From: Phlebopus portentosus
Taxonomy: Eukaryota; Basidiomycota; Agaricomycetes; Boletales; Boletinellaceae
Length of the DNA: 64,000 nucleotides
Assembly: GCA_037892935.1 (NCBI GenBank)
Contig: JAYXKI010000006.1
Coordinates: 1,612,001-1,676,000, forward strand
Reading direction: 5' to 3'
Of this stretch, positions 33,962 to 46,049 are shown piece after piece (position 1 is the first letter of the stretch; every line of letters begins with the position of its first letter). The position numbers were made by a program, and so were the translations under genes. The notes beneath the pieces were generated by a model. It saw only the letters and a list, made by a program, of their open reading frames with translations, was not told the origin of the DNA and made no database searches.

Positions 33962-35105
33962 GTAGAGTGTTTCTCGAAGTATGCTGTACATGGTGTTAAG
34001 TAATGACACAGAATCCGAATAAGGACTGTCATTAATATTGTATGTTAAAGTCGAGCACATGAGCTAAGTCAGTCGTACATTTTGACCGATCTTGGCTCTT
34101 CTCCAGTCGACTCCTTGCCGGTAATTGCGCACTGCTCGTCGGTATTGGTACGTAGTACTACTACGTATTATATGAAGGCTATCCAGAGACGAGCAATATA
34201 AAATATATGGATCGATTACCAGTGGGACGTGCAATAGCGACTTGGCCTATGATGAATTGTCCTTCTGTCGGTTCTCACCAGTGGGACGTACGGTACCACC
34301 CATTCGCACCCATGAGTCCAAGGATAACAGGTATAATAAGGATGGACCGTCAAACTTAACATCAAGGACTTCCTGTCCAGGAAATTTGAGATGATCACCT
34401 TAGAAAGGCGAGCAATAAGATGAATGATTAATAAAATCATTGGTAAACACTCGAGAGGAACGAGATAATCTTTAATGTTAAGTTGCCCGATAGCAGCAAA
34501 AGCAGACAGAAAATGGGGTAGGAAAAGGTTCGAAAGGAACATAGAAGCAACAACAAGAATGGTGTGTGCAAGATGCCCAGGACGAAGATCCATCCTATGC
34601 TTCCGTGAACTACTTAGTATATATGGTAACTTACAGTGAAAGTAATATTGTGAGTGTGACTTCTTGCACCCGCCTCTGAAGATGCAAAGGTCTATAGGCG
34701 CCGAAGTTCACGATGCGCCGTGCCTCAAACCAGACAGAGAGGGAACTTGAATATCAAGCAGTACTATGGTGTGGCAAGTACACTTTTTTGAAAGAACCTC
34801 AGGCTGCTTCCAAGAACGAGCTCTGGAGAGTATGACTTTCACTACCTACATTGAATTACTTCGTGGCGGAAAAAAATAAGGAAAAAAGGAGTTGAGAACG
34901 TACCGGCAAATTCGACATGGTATACAGGTATGGTCATCTTAATTTAGAAGCCTCCGGTACAATTTCTGTTCATGAAGGGAAATGCGAAAGAGCTACTCGA
35001 AGTCTTTTTTTAAAAAAGACTCCGAGTAAACCGAGATGCTGACATAAGCGATCGGCGTGACTCGTGAGGTCGGCAAATCTCCCACCATCGTTTCATGTCG
35101 CTATC
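33962..35105. other. Mostly non-coding, with one hydrophobic ORF
   Basis: About 1.1 kb. The first 190 bases are still part of the inverted duplication. A minus-strand frame 34593-34216 (125 codons) has two long hydrophobic stretches (ILVVASMFLSNLFLPHFLSAF and LPMILLIIHLIARL) and could be a fragment of a membrane protein, but no family is recognisable. An AT-rich hairpin lies near 34992-35028. The rest should hold the zinc-transporter promoter. Confidence 0.35.
34992..35028. repeat. AT-rich inverted repeat (hairpin)
   Basis: TACTCG followed by AAGTCTTTTTTT is mirrored by AAAAAAGACT and CCGAGTA, a near-perfect stem of about 16-18 pairs with almost no loop. It lies about 80 bases upstream of the zinc transporter start. 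It could be a MITE end, a terminator-like element or chance. Confidence 0.5.
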
Positions 35106-37542
35106 ATGTCTTCCGCCAAGTCGTTCAGCTGGAAAAACGCGATTCTTTTATTGCTTTGTTGCAGTTTCTGTATTTCGGTAGTGGCATGGGAGACGCAATC
35201 ACTCGCCAATTCACAGATCACGGTGAGTCTCTTGGGTCCCGTCTTGTCACGTGGACCAATCGCGTCTCTGGAGACGCCGCGTAGTCGCGTGCCATGTCGA
35301 TTTCTGACTTGCAAGCTTGTCTAGATATTTAACGTGCAGCAATGCGAGGCAGTGCGAAGACTGAGCACCATTAAAGAGGATGTGGAGGCTTTGGAGTCGC
35401 CTGTGATGCGGAGGGTTTTTGCCGTGTTGTTTCCATTCGAAAATCCTGGATGGAATGCGGGTAAGTGATTAGAATCTTTACGCTTGAATGATGTATGCTG
35501 AGAAGTCGTTGGATTTGCACAGTTTTAGGGACATTCTATATAAGCTCGTGAGGCTACGTCTTTTATTTGAACACTGTAGCCATCCAGTTGCTCAGGGTGC
35601 TTCTGAAATCTAGTGTCCCGAATTTTATTCTCGCTGTGATACCTTCTCAGATTAATTCGGATACCCTTAATACAATGACGGCCTTTGCTGCAAGTGCATT
35701 CTCATAATCTGCTGCTACAGTGCTGACGGGAATACTTTTTAGACCGGAGGGCTATTATCGGACGTATTTCTACACCTTGTTCCACATTCATTTATGGGTG
35801 AACATCAGGAACCCGGTGTACATTTTGTAATGGTGGAAGAAAAGCGAAACATACTTATTGGGTACGCTTCAATCCCTTATCCATAAGGCGAGACGTGCGA
35901 AAGATTGAGAATATCTGCATCAGGCTTGGTATTTTTATTGGGTTCGCCGTGTTCTTCGTAATGGAGAAAACGCTCCGTGTTCTAGGCGGCGAAGAAGGAA
36001 GCGGACACTCCCATTCACACTCGCACGTTGGTGCTGATTCGAGCAACGGTGTAAGCTCGAACGTTTCCACATCGGACAAAAGTGGCCTTCGAAAGCGGTC
36101 GGGAGGCGCAAAGGTCGCAAACGGTGATGCAAGAGAAAGCCGAGAGGACGAGCATCAAGGTAAACACACGACGGGGCCGTCGAAATTATCGGCGTATTTG
36201 AATCTCTTCGGGGACTTTGTACACAACATGTAAGTGGTTCTGTTTAGCCCTTTAATTTTGGCTGATAGATTCTTCCTTCCCCAAAGAACAGATGGACTTG
36301 CGTGCGTAGATTTGTATTCATGATTGGCTATTATTCGCCTGGGAGTCTGACCTCCACCGCGTTCTTGGTTTTGCAATGGTCTGAAATATGCACGTTTGGC
36401 CTCGTCAATCAAATTAATACCTCTCGCTTGTTACTTGGACCCTACTTCCTGGCTTCGCTCGCCCACATGCCCATTCTTTACGCCTCACTATCTATGCGTG
36501 TAGTATGGCTGCGTCCTTCTACTCATCACCCCTTATCGGGGCGACGACGACACTCGCCTGCTTCGCTCACGAAATTCCCCATGAAATAGCCGACTATTCT
36601 ATCCTGGTACGATCTGGATTCTCGAAACGTCAGGCGATGCAAAGCCAGTATATCACCGCCGTCGGTGCCTTTGTGAGCACTGTCTTATGCTATCTGACTC
36701 TTATGAGGCTGAAAGGCTTATCCCGGATGTATGCGAATGGTTCTCCGGGATCTGGTAGATTGGGTGAGTCTATTTCATAGAAGTCTAGTCCGACCCGCCG
36801 GCGCTCACATCGACTGACTCCTGCGTGGGACGCGTCACTGATGGTCTATCTGACTGTTCATCCGCAACTTATCCCGTCCACCCTGGACGCCCTACCAAAG
36901 CACGTTCATAGGTATTGCGATACACAATTTGTCGGCAACAAGCGGTGAGGGTCATGGGGCGGGCACTTCTGGTGACCTCGCTGCCGTGGTGAGGCAGAAA
37001 GCCCTGGGCCTCCTGGGCACAAGCGTGCAAGTGGCGGACTTAGTGAGTAACTTTTTCATCAAACTGAATGGTATTTATTCTTCGACACAATTGTCACAAA
37101 ACTGTTCTTCCGTTTCATCACAGTTACGGCATTACCTATCGTATCTAACTGATTCTGACTTCGAATTTCCAGGTAATTCCGTTTGTAGCCGGAGGTTTCA
37201 TGTATATTGGAGCTGTCGCTGTATTGCCCACGTACGCCCATTCTTGAGCCGTCAATATGACTGACCGCGGCCGTTGACAGAACTTTTCAATTTCAGGCTT
37301 CTTGAGGAAAGCAAGAGCGTTAAGCAGGCGTTGCGAGAGGTACAGATGCGATCGCAGAATTGGCATAATTATGAACCGGTTGTCGCTGACGTGTCTTGAT
37401 CTTTTTCATTTTAATCAGTTTGCAGCCATGGCATTTGGCGTAGCGTGCATGTTTCTGGTCGCGTGAGTGTTGTTATATTATTGGTTGTAGTTGGTGCCTT
37501 TGTTTGTTAACCGAGTGATGCATGCAGATGGAACGAATGAGC
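35106..37542 (+). CDS. ZIP family zinc transporter, ZIP7/Yke4 type
   Basis: Moves zinc from the ER/Golgi lumen to the cytosol in this subfamily. Starts at 35106 with a signal-like N-terminus (AILLLLCCSFCISVV). First exon ends at 35222. A His-rich loop GHSHSHSHV lies in the exon at about 35895-36230. The catalytic TM4-TM5 pair is spread over several exons: HNITDGLA|MAASF, then TTTLACFAHEIPHEIADYSILVRSGFSK, which carries the HEIPHE signature. The later TMs read GIAIHNLSATSGEG and VIPFVAGGFMYIGAVAVLP, ending VACMFLVAWNE. The HNMTDGLA joint works only if the acceptor is CCAAAG before AACAGATGG (about 36285). One intron of about 150 bases lies after SGRLG. No frame break was found. Confidence 0.88.
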
Positions 37543-38430
37543 GCCGCAGCCTTGATAGGGGTGCTTCTGAATTTCTTCATATGCGTAGAGGATGTCGCGT
37601 TTGGGGGAAACTCTTGGACAGCGAAATTAGTCCAGGAGAGAATTAGTTGGAAGTTATTCTATGTTATAGTGTGAAGGATGTATAATTGGCAATATAGAGA
37701 GACGGATGACGAGCATGTACCTGCGTGTACTGATGGATTGAGATGTGCGGGAAAAGGGGGAACAAAGGAAGAAGGAATAATATTGAACAAGAGACAGTGC
37801 CGAAGAACGTGCGTGGTTTTAGTGGCTGAACGTTGCTGACGAGATGATGACTAATCAGATGCTGCCGATTTTGGGTAGTAGCCACCTGAAATTTCCAGAC
37901 GCTGACCGTGACTTGGCCCTTTTCTCGTTTCCTATCTAAACGCAGCCACTCTTCCCGCCCCCACCAGCTTGCCTCGCCATCTCTCCTCTTCCCCCATCTT
38001 CTTACGCTTCTCCGGCCAGGATCTGCTCAGAACCCGTCGTAAAACACTCACTTCGTGCGTTCACTTACCTCTTGCACTCGCTCCACTCGCTCATTCACGT
38101 ATTCTGGCCGTGTACTTGTCTTTGCTTTCAGACGGCTTTCGAAGAAAAACGACTGAAACGCGCGCTTTGGTTCACTCGTCCTTGCAGCATTCAAAAAAAT
38201 TCGCCAGCTCCAAAACACGCCAAGCACTAGGCAAGCTTTGAAACCCTTGTCAAGACCTGTCTCGGATTTGCAATAACCGACTCCATTACCTACTTCAGCG
38301 CCCTAGCCCATGAGGGTGCTTTAATTACCTCAGTCCGAGCATTTACCGCTTTGCTCGTACAGCGCGACAGTTCCCTTAGCCAAGCTCATTCCCGCATCTA
38401 TTTCGCGTTCCGACCCGCCCGCTCTCCGTC
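37543..38430. other. Intergenic, no supportable gene
   Basis: About 890 bases between the zinc transporter and the Nudix gene. It is C/T-rich on the plus strand near 37920-38100, as often seen upstream of fungal start sites. No frame shows a family motif. Confidence 0.4.
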
Positions 38431-39008
38431 ATGAGTAAAAACAGAACAACACCTCGGACTGTATGTTGTGCTATTCCAATTTGGAGGCCGACAGGACAGG
38501 TACTGGTTGTCACCAGCCGGAAACACACGGAGAACTGGGTTTGTGAGTAATGCCATTCTATTGCCTATGTGTAGGGCATTGCTCTAACGCGATCTTACAT
38601 GAATTACTGGCGAATTTTCCTCTCAAATCTGCGCTGTTAGTGCCAAAAGGAGGTTGGGAAACGAGTGACGGGACGTTGGAAGCGGCAGCGTCGCGTGAAG
38701 CTCTGGAAGAAGGTCTCACCCTTTGCTTCTCTGCCCGTCCCCAGCCCTCTCACGCTCTTCGCCGCTTATTCTCTTCATGAACAGCGGGCGTGCACGGCAC
38801 GATCACGAAATTTGTTACAACGATTCATGGCGTAACAGCGACGTATCATTTCTATGAACTCGATGCTGTTTCGCTTGAAAACGACTGGCTAGAGCGCCGC
38901 GAACGCCGACGCGAATGGGTTGATTACGCCGAGGCGATCAGGCGATTGCAATGGAAACCGGAGCTCGCTCAAGCTCTCATGCTTTCGTCGGTCGCGCCTC
39001 GCCGGTAG
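38431..39008 (+). CDS. Nudix hydrolase, diphosphoinositol-polyphosphate phosphohydrolase-like
   Basis: Three exons, 38431-38542, 38641-38712 and 38785-39008, give 135 residues. The Nudix box is built across the second intron: PKGGWETSDGTLEAAASRE continues ALEEA|GV, i.e. the REALEEAG core with the metal-binding glutamates. The upstream strand reads VCCAIPIWRPTGQVLVVTSRK and the downstream part HFYELDAVSL..RREWVDYAEAI. The size and the PKGG context match the Ddp1/Aps1 (DIPP) subgroup, which acts on diphosphoinositol phosphates and dinucleoside polyphosphates. Substrate assignment is by family only. Confidence 0.85.
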
Positions 39009-40433
39009 CGATGCCATTCGGCCCGGTCAGGAATATGTCTTGCTCGGCTGGGCTTATGCGACCCACGACCCGCGACCCGGCACATCAACCTCCGGCTCAA
39101 GCTGACGTGGCCCTGGAGGCTTCACCATCAACGTAGACAAATCAATTTACTCAACCCTTCGCCCAGCAATCTGCACGCATATGAACCTCATTTATCTACC
39201 AGAGTCAAGAAACTGACGATTTGGGAATGAGGTGGAAGAACGTTTAATCATGGTTCGTTGTTCCCCTCTATAATTGACCCGATGAAAACACCACATAGAG
39301 TTGTGTTGAACACTTTTCTACATCCATGGCGCTGATACCCTTTGATTTTCTTGATCCGTTTTTACAAGCACTCCAATAGCCTACACCATATTTTACCATT
39401 TAATTGACGCCACACTTGCATCTAAAAGCTCTGCTCTCCCAAAAATTGTAGTCTTTCTAAAATGTTATCGCCCGTTATAAAGCGTCTTAATGCCATCAAT
39501 CTGCTTGCTTTGCATCGTTAATCAATTTTTTCAAGATTTTCCAATTTTTGTTCTTAACACTTTTGCCTTCCACTACACCCTTTTTCAAGCTTCCCGAAAT
39601 CTTCCATCAGTGAGCAGCTTGCATCCGGAACTCGGAATTGATTGTTTTACACATCGTATAATCATTCCACCGAAGCTTTCACACCGGTGGCAAGAACTCA
39701 TTACGAACCCTTAGAATTTTTGATCGGAACGGGCGAGCTCTCATTCGATTGGCTCTTTTTCCATTTTGGGTAACATTTTCACAGTTTGGAAATGAGTTTT
39801 TGCCCGGTGTGTTTGTGACTCGTACAATTTACGCACTTGGTGATGCCAGGCCAAATCAGAACGATTTGATTACAGGCAAATACCGGTCCTTTGAACACCC
39901 AATACAAAACACCTGGTGTGTTTGTGACTCGTACAATTTACGCACTTGGTGATGCCAGGCCAAATCAGAACGATTTGATTACCTAAAATAATCAGACATA
40001 TTACTCATTTCCGATCACACCGCGCAGGTCCGATCATCGCAGTTGCATATATGATACATGTCGCGTGGCACCACGAGACGTCATGCATGGATTATATAAT
40101 GGTACATTTTATTTCCTTTCTTCCCGATTACTGTGTGAACGGCGGGACAGCGTAAAATACGAGCGAAAAACGTTACTTAAGGGAAGGACAAAGACAAGAT
40201 AAAGCCTCCGAAGGCGTGTCCACTCGAAACAAGAGCGACATGGCATTATAACTCTGCAGAGAGCCGGGAAGGGTATTTACAAGAGCTCTCCACGATGCAT
40301 AACGTCAAGAATAGGATACCTGCACAGAGCAGATGAAAGGGAGAAAAAAAAATCAAAACGTCAGACAACATCGGAAGAGTGGACGGGTCACACACAGAGG
40401 GGAAAAGAGAAAGGGGTGAAAATAATGAAGGGC
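39009..40433. other. Intergenic, AT-rich, with a spaced 68-base direct repeat
   Basis: About 1.4 kb. No gene is supportable: the frames at 39490-39714 and 39749-39952 fall in AT-rich sequence or across the repeat. The 3' UTRs of the two convergent flanking genes lie here. Confidence 0.45.
39806..39982. repeat. 68-base direct repeat, two identical copies
   Basis: The copies are 39806-39873 and 39915-39982, beginning GGTGTGTTTGTGACTCG and ending CGATTTGATTAC. I see no mismatch. They are separated by 41 bases, so the period is 109. Identical copies suggest a recent local duplication. Confidence 0.9.
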
Positions 40434-41640
40434 CTATGGCTCGTCTTCGTCGTCAGAGTCACCGTCGTCAGTGATACCCGTCCCACCAGTCCACTCGCGC
40501 TCCCACAGGCAGACATCCTGCAAGGTCACAAGAGCAGGATGCCCGGACGAAAGTTTGCTGCGAGCCCGATTTAACCTATCAAGAAGCGCCTTGCGGTCAT
40601 CTAATAGCTCGTGGATGTAGTCAATGGCTACACAAGCGCACAATGATAAGATAAAATGGCTTCATAAGAGGAACCAAAAGCGAGAATAACGTACTCTTCT
40701 GTAAGACGACGTTCTCGCTCCGTGGACCAGCTCGGCCATCTATTTTCTCGCCCGATTCACTCATCGCCCGCTTCCCACGATTCTTCTTCGGCTTCCCTCT
40801 CAGCCCATTCTCGCTATCTGGGGCTGAGTCCACGAGTTCCCGCTCTTCTGCAGCGATTGCTTCACGTAAAGCAGGGACTGTTTCACAGAGTGCCTCGTAC
40901 CCTCTCCGAATGTTCGCACGCCGCTTCTGCTCAGATTGGATATGATTTGCTTTTTTCTGCGATGCACTCAATAAAATTGGTTTGGCATTGAGGACCGGGC
41001 CTTGCTGATGCGGGGGTAAGGCCCGGTGTTTCTTGCCTTGTTGCCGAGATGAGGATGCGGAAGCATTCGAACTAGAACTGGGGCCAGCCATACTAGATAA
41101 GTCGGAGGATGACGTGTAGGGGCGTTTGAGAGAGGGCGGCGTTGGTGGCGGTGGTGTCGGATCTGATGACACGGAGCTTGCGCTCTGCTGCGAGTCTGAT
41201 GCTGCGGAACTATCGAGCGTATGGCTCGGCGCAACAGTCGTTAACGGCAAAGGTGATTGAGGAGCACCGAATATCTGCTGTAGGGGCGACGAGAAACGAT
41301 GAAGTGGAGAGGGAAACGCATATGAGGTAGATTGAAATGGTGGCTTAAAATGCAAACTTTGAGGGGAAGTCGCGGGTAGGGCAGATGTGAGTACGTCGCG
41401 GTCGGCAGACTCGTTCCATCTTAAGGAGCTACAGTCGAGAGAGATGAGGTCCTTTGTCGCCTTTGCGAGCTGTTCGCTGCCCTCTCTATGCGGAGGTAGA
41501 TGACGATCGTCGAGCTCCTCAGTCGACGGATCAGCAGTATACATTGTCCACTCCGGAGCACCAATTCCGTTCGAGTAGTTAAGGAGAGCAGAGTCGAATT
41601 TTATGGACTCGGCGAGAGAGAGCAGCGGCATTGTAGCCAT
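40434..41640 (-). CDS. bHLH transcription factor
   Basis: Exons 41640-40695 and 40627-40434 give 379 residues. After a Ser/Pro/Gln-rich N-terminal half, the basic region and helix 1 read SQKKANHIQSEQKRRANIRR followed by GYEALCETVPAL. The H-E-R-type DNA contacts appear as H..E..RR, expected for an E-box binder. A long Glu/Lys/Ser-rich loop (about 50 residues) precedes helix 2, VVLQK|TIDYIHELLDDRKALLDRL, which crosses the intron and runs into a leucine-rich coil. The C-terminus is acidic (DDGDSDDEDEP). The unusually long loop resembles that of fungal Ino4/MLX-type factors. The targets are unknown. I chose the ATG at 41640. The frame is open above it but has no other ATG. Confidence 0.88.
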
Positions 41641-43137
41641 CAGGAAGGATGCGGAGGGACGGTGGAGGAGGAGATAGTGGACGGGAAGAAAGGAGTTAAC
41701 GACAGAGAGCTGGCGAGAAATAGAAGAGCGCACGGGTTCGCATCACTTTACTCTTTGGAATACGGTCATGTGTCATCTCACCCAATCACAGCCAGCAATC
41801 TGAATTTAATTTACTTTTCCTGTCCTTTGCCTTTCCGGGAAGTTGTACCTCGTAATCGGGCGGCTATCGCCCCGCATTCGGACTCGTCCTGCTCACGCGA
41901 CGATCAGTCCGCTTCACTCCGTTACAAAATTCCACAAATTGCGGGGTGCCGAAGGTTCCCCGCAACTTTTCCAAGCTACACGGGTGCAATCTCGTACCAT
42001 TTCCATCTACCGCCCAGACTTACCATCTCGTCGGCCCTTACTTTTACACGTAACGTAGGATACGTATATATACACTTTCATCTTGAATGCTACTTTCAAA
42101 GAGAACAACTTTCCAAATTTCATTAGCAAAAGCAGGATCGCGTTCGGTGACCAACCTCGGTCATTCTCAGACCTCTCAGACCAGTCTCACACCCCGTACT
42201 GGTCTCTCTGGTACAATCTCTCAAGACAAGGGGCGGCCGAAAGGACTTACGGCCCCAATTATCTATCTATCTTTCATCAGAGCTCTGCGAGTCCTCTCGA
42301 CGTCGTCAAAAGATGCCAGTGATTTCTCTGGCTAAACAAGCAGCCTAATCAGAAATCTCCTATTAGCGTACGGCTGTGCTCGTCAAGTCCCTCGAGTCTA
42401 TACTAATTGAACAGGATATATACGTGAATATTTTTCGGTTCTTGACCTCAATTGGTGGATGATGACCTCATCACTGAGGAATGCTATGCCTCGGATGAAA
42501 CTACAACATAGTGCATCGGACCCGAGCAAACGAAGCCCTAACGTCCCAGAAAACAGACAATCCTCTCCACTTCGAAGCGCTAGAAGGGATGATCAGTTAC
42601 TGGAACTTACGTGAAAATTGTAGGCAAGTTCAAAGAAGTATCCAACTGCTCGGTTGCTCATATTTAGTTTCGATTCCCATGAAGTTTTGAAGAATCAGCG
42701 AAGTGGCTTCAGCTTGCTCATTACGGTTGCACATATATGCTTTCTTAATATACTGGGACTCGGTTCTCCGATACTCAAGAATGATCTCTCCGTGTCCAAA
42801 GCATCATTGTTTTAAGAAATCTGAGAGAAAGAAACGATCAGTAAAAGAGGCGGATTCCCCCTTTCATTGCGATCCTTAAATCTTTGGTGGATGACTGGAT
42901 CGGACCTTCATGCTGCCTTCGTGTATAATATTCATAGATCTGACCGGACGAGATTTACCTCTTCTAAAGAATGAGTATAATTAAATATTTCTAAATCGGT
43001 TAATGTTTAAAGTAGAAGTATGATTTCCACAAATGGAAATTTTAGTCACGCACGGTAGTGACGCGCCACAACAGCCGGCGAGCACAATTGTCAACGACAC
43101 GGTCATTCATCTACTCAACGACCACCACATCGACACC
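41641..43137. other. Divergent promoter region between the bHLH gene and V-ATPase subunit e
   Basis: About 1.5 kb. Frames at 41500-42126 and 42083-42335 lack family motifs and the first is antisense to the bHLH gene. I found no RNA gene or repeat. Confidence 0.4.
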
Positions 43138-43503
43138 ATGGCCTCTGGGTTCCCTGTAATTGCTTTGCTCGTTATTGTCCTCGGGCTAATGGCTGTGACA
43201 TGGCTTGCAACGCCGAAGGGTCCGCAACAAACGTATGTGCGACATCTGCATGTTCTATAAAGACCGAATTAACCTTGACCACTCTCATATCCTCAAGGCT
43301 TATACGAACTGCCGTTTTGCTCACTCTTTCGTGTTGTTACCTTATGTGGATGGTCACGTATATGGCACAACTGCACCCGCTCATGAGTATGTCCACCACA
43401 TCACCTATCAGCACGTCACTTTTTTTCATTTACTCCACGCTCTTCTTGGGCCATCTTTGCATTTATAGCACCAAAACGAACGATACTTGAAGAATTGAAA
43501 TGA
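43138..43503 (+). CDS. VMA9: V-type ATPase V0 subunit e
   Basis: Small hydrophobic subunit of the V0 proton channel on the vacuole and endosomes. Exons 43138-43232, 43298-43386 and 43469-43503 give 72 residues, the family's normal size. Two membrane spans are visible: PVIALLVIVLGLMAVTWLA and AVLLTLSCCYLMWMVTYMAQL, ending with the conserved QLHPL. Each splice restores frame and yields a short basic tail (TPKRTILEELK). An upstream in-frame start at 43033 would add a polar leader and is not expected. The first exon alone is easy to miss by automatic annotation. Confidence 0.9.
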
Positions 43504-43911
43504 TTCGGGAGTGATGTGTAGTCATGGGTTTTTCTCGAGGGGATAGCGTGGGTCGCACGTGTTCTGCTTTCGGAACAGTATATCAAGACCAAAAACCGAT
43601 GGCACATAATTGGGAAGCGCAAAGCAGCACCTCGACTCTCGGTCATCGGTCACGGTTATTTTTTTATATTCAGTTACTATGTTTCGTTTTCATCTTTTCT
43701 ACAAGAACTTTTCCAATCGTCTCGACTCGGAGATATGCGACCTCGATGCGACCTTCGAAACGGACTCCGTTCCGTGCCTCGTAAAAAGTATTGACAATCA
43801 CGAGTGAAAAAGTACATGAACACTTATTTATTATGTCTTCCATGCACAAACATCCGTTGTCTTCGTTTCATCAGTTTCATCCTTTCCCATTGACAAAGCT
43901 TTTTCTGCCAC
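43504..43911. other. Convergent 3' region
   Basis: About 400 bases, T-rich, between the VMA9 and HEN1 stops. Nothing further was seen. Confidence 0.4.
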
Positions 43912-45489
43912 CTAGCCATCCCTACTGGTCGACACCTGTTCTTCATCCTTGGGATTGGGCCACTTTGAACTTTGAACTGTGGCGCATTCAATCTCTTCTT
44001 CCCTCGTTTGATCATCTTGAGGGAAGCGACGATCCCAATACCGCTTTTTTGATTCTTCGACTGCTTCTCGATGTTTATCTCCAGCAAACTTGACGTTCCA
44101 TTCCCTCGCAGCTGCATCTTTCTTCCGTGCCAGACAAAGTACCGGAGAAGCTTCGATGGCGCTGAGCAAAGCGTCAAGCCGACCACCGCATGCAATTGAT
44201 ATCGTGCTCTCCACCCACAAGTCCCAAACAGAATACCCATCATCAAAGTAGTAAGATTCCATATATTTGGTGACTAGCTCGCAAATTTTCTCATGGGATT
44301 CGGGAACGCCTGCCCGAGGATGGGGAAGATGGATATGCGTTTCAAGCAGTTCGTGAATACTTTCTTGCAAGGGTAGTGGTGATGGTTCTGGACGCTGTCC
44401 TTGCCAATAATCGTCGCGTCGGAAGAGCGCCACTTGGGACGCGCATCCGAGTTCGTCGTCACGTCCCCATGGATCCAACTCCATGGCTAGGCCCACCGCG
44501 TCCACTTCGACATTGTATCCCCAGGTAGCTGCCGCATCCTCGCACCAAGCCCTGAACTCTGAGGGAGTCCATTCGAACTTGTGGTCGTGGTGGCGAAATA
44601 CTCTGTTCGTGCGACCTGTTGGGTCCAGAAAACCTGCTGGATCGATTGTCCCTGGAGCTGAGAAACGTGCATTGAAAGCGTAGTTCGGGGTGGTGATGAG
44701 TAGGATGCGCGGACGATACAAACCTAGCAGTGTAGGTGCGAAGGCAGGAAGGACCGAAGGAGGAAGGTGCTCTATCCTGTCCTCAGACGATATCAGACAT
44801 CGGGCGTCGCTAAGCTCTTACGCACAACTAAAGGAGATAACTTACACTTCGGACGCGACGATACAATCAATATCTTCAAACTCTGGATTGTAAACATCCA
44901 GAGATCCACGCCAGATTTTCGCCTCCAGCCTCTGCCATCGCGGCATGTAAAGATAGTAATCGATGGGGAGAGGTGTTGTATTTATTATACACTTCTCGAG
45001 AGCTCGATTGGAGATGTCGAGTCCGGCAATCCGAGATACTTTCAAATCCGGAAAACCGTCGTCAGATGTACTGGCACGGTATATATTTGTGTTTTCTTTG
45101 CCTTCCACTTTGTCATCCTTAGAATTCAGAAACGCGGGCGAGTTACTCAAGCAGCCCAGTAGTACACCTGCACCACAACCAACGTCAAGCACCTGTTGAA
45201 GAGAGAAATACAAATATCAATCTCATCATAAGTCCGAAGATGATGTTCAATCTGAGAACTCAGATCGAAAGCCTTATTCAGATTATCTTTCACTCACCGA
45301 GTTCACGCACTCCTGTCTGAGTCTCTTCAAAATCCAAGCACGTCTTGTGTCATTCAAGGATGGGAAGAACGTGACTACCGCTTCCTTTCCATAGCAGGGA
45401 GTCGGTTCTGTATCATTCGAAGACGTGTCGATAATATCTGACTTCTCGTCGTCGACACCCTTTTGTAAGAGAGCCGTTGAGAAGAACAT
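43912..45489 (-). CDS. HEN1: Small-RNA 2'-O-methyltransferase, HEN1-like
   Basis: Methylates the 3' terminal ribose of small RNAs in plants and animals. Three main exons from the ATG at 45489. The first ends RRAWILKRLRQECVNS, the second opens with the SAM-binding motif VLDVGCGAGVLLG and contains RIAGLDISNRALEKC. The third begins at the splice SEV|IEHLPP, completing the metal-binding E..EH, and continues ITTPNYAFN and FRHHDHKFEWTPSEF, which supplies the remaining His ligands. These are diagnostic HEN1 features. The C-terminal third (after about 44230) is a family-poor extension ending in an acidic/Ser tail. No La or double-stranded-RNA domain is fused, so it resembles animal and fungal short forms. 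Confidence 0.88.
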
Positions 45490-46049
45490 CCGACTTGAAA
45501 GCTTCGATTACAACGGGTGCCTGGACTGTGTTGATTTCAAAAATTTTGGAAGGGAGTATCGAGTTTTTCGTACTGAGTGCGTAGACTCGGAATCGCAAGT
45601 ACTGATAATGATAATCGTCGACTCGGTTTCTTCAGTAAATGAGCTCTTATGAACCTCGCCCGACAGATCGCGAAAAGTATCAGCAGGAAGGAGGAAGAGA
45701 GCACCTCGCTGCGGAAAGTGATGCAAGAAAGGGAATACCGTGAACTTGAAGGAAAAGTAAAGCCATCCACGTGACAAAATATAACTAAAAATATTATTAC
45801 ACAATACATATACGATAGAAAGGCAGTAGGACCGCGTAAATTGCTAGATTTGGGACATGGTTGAGTGAACTCAGTAATAACATGACAAGGCACTCAAAGT
45901 AAATGGTATTACAAGAGAGAAAGCGAACGATCGTCCAAGTAGGAGTAATGTAGCACAAGACATCATTGCACATTAATGCGCTAGACGAAAATTCGAATAG
46001 CGAAGGGGGAGAAAGCGGCTCTACTCAGAATAATTGCACCGATGCCCTT
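45490..46049. other. Intergenic between HEN1 and the Bsd2-like gene
   Basis: About 560 bases. Shadow frames only. It should contain the HEN1 promoter and the Bsd2-like 3' UTR. Confidence 0.4.

Larger units (their letters stand above)
31564..34150 (+). repeat. Left arm of an inverted segmental duplication
   Basis: The part from about 32380 to 34150 is strongly similar to the reverse complement of 62150-64000, including introns and about 190 bases of 3' flank. The remaining left part should match beyond the window. Divergence judged by eye is roughly 10-20 per cent, with coding frames kept in both. Confidence 0.85.
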
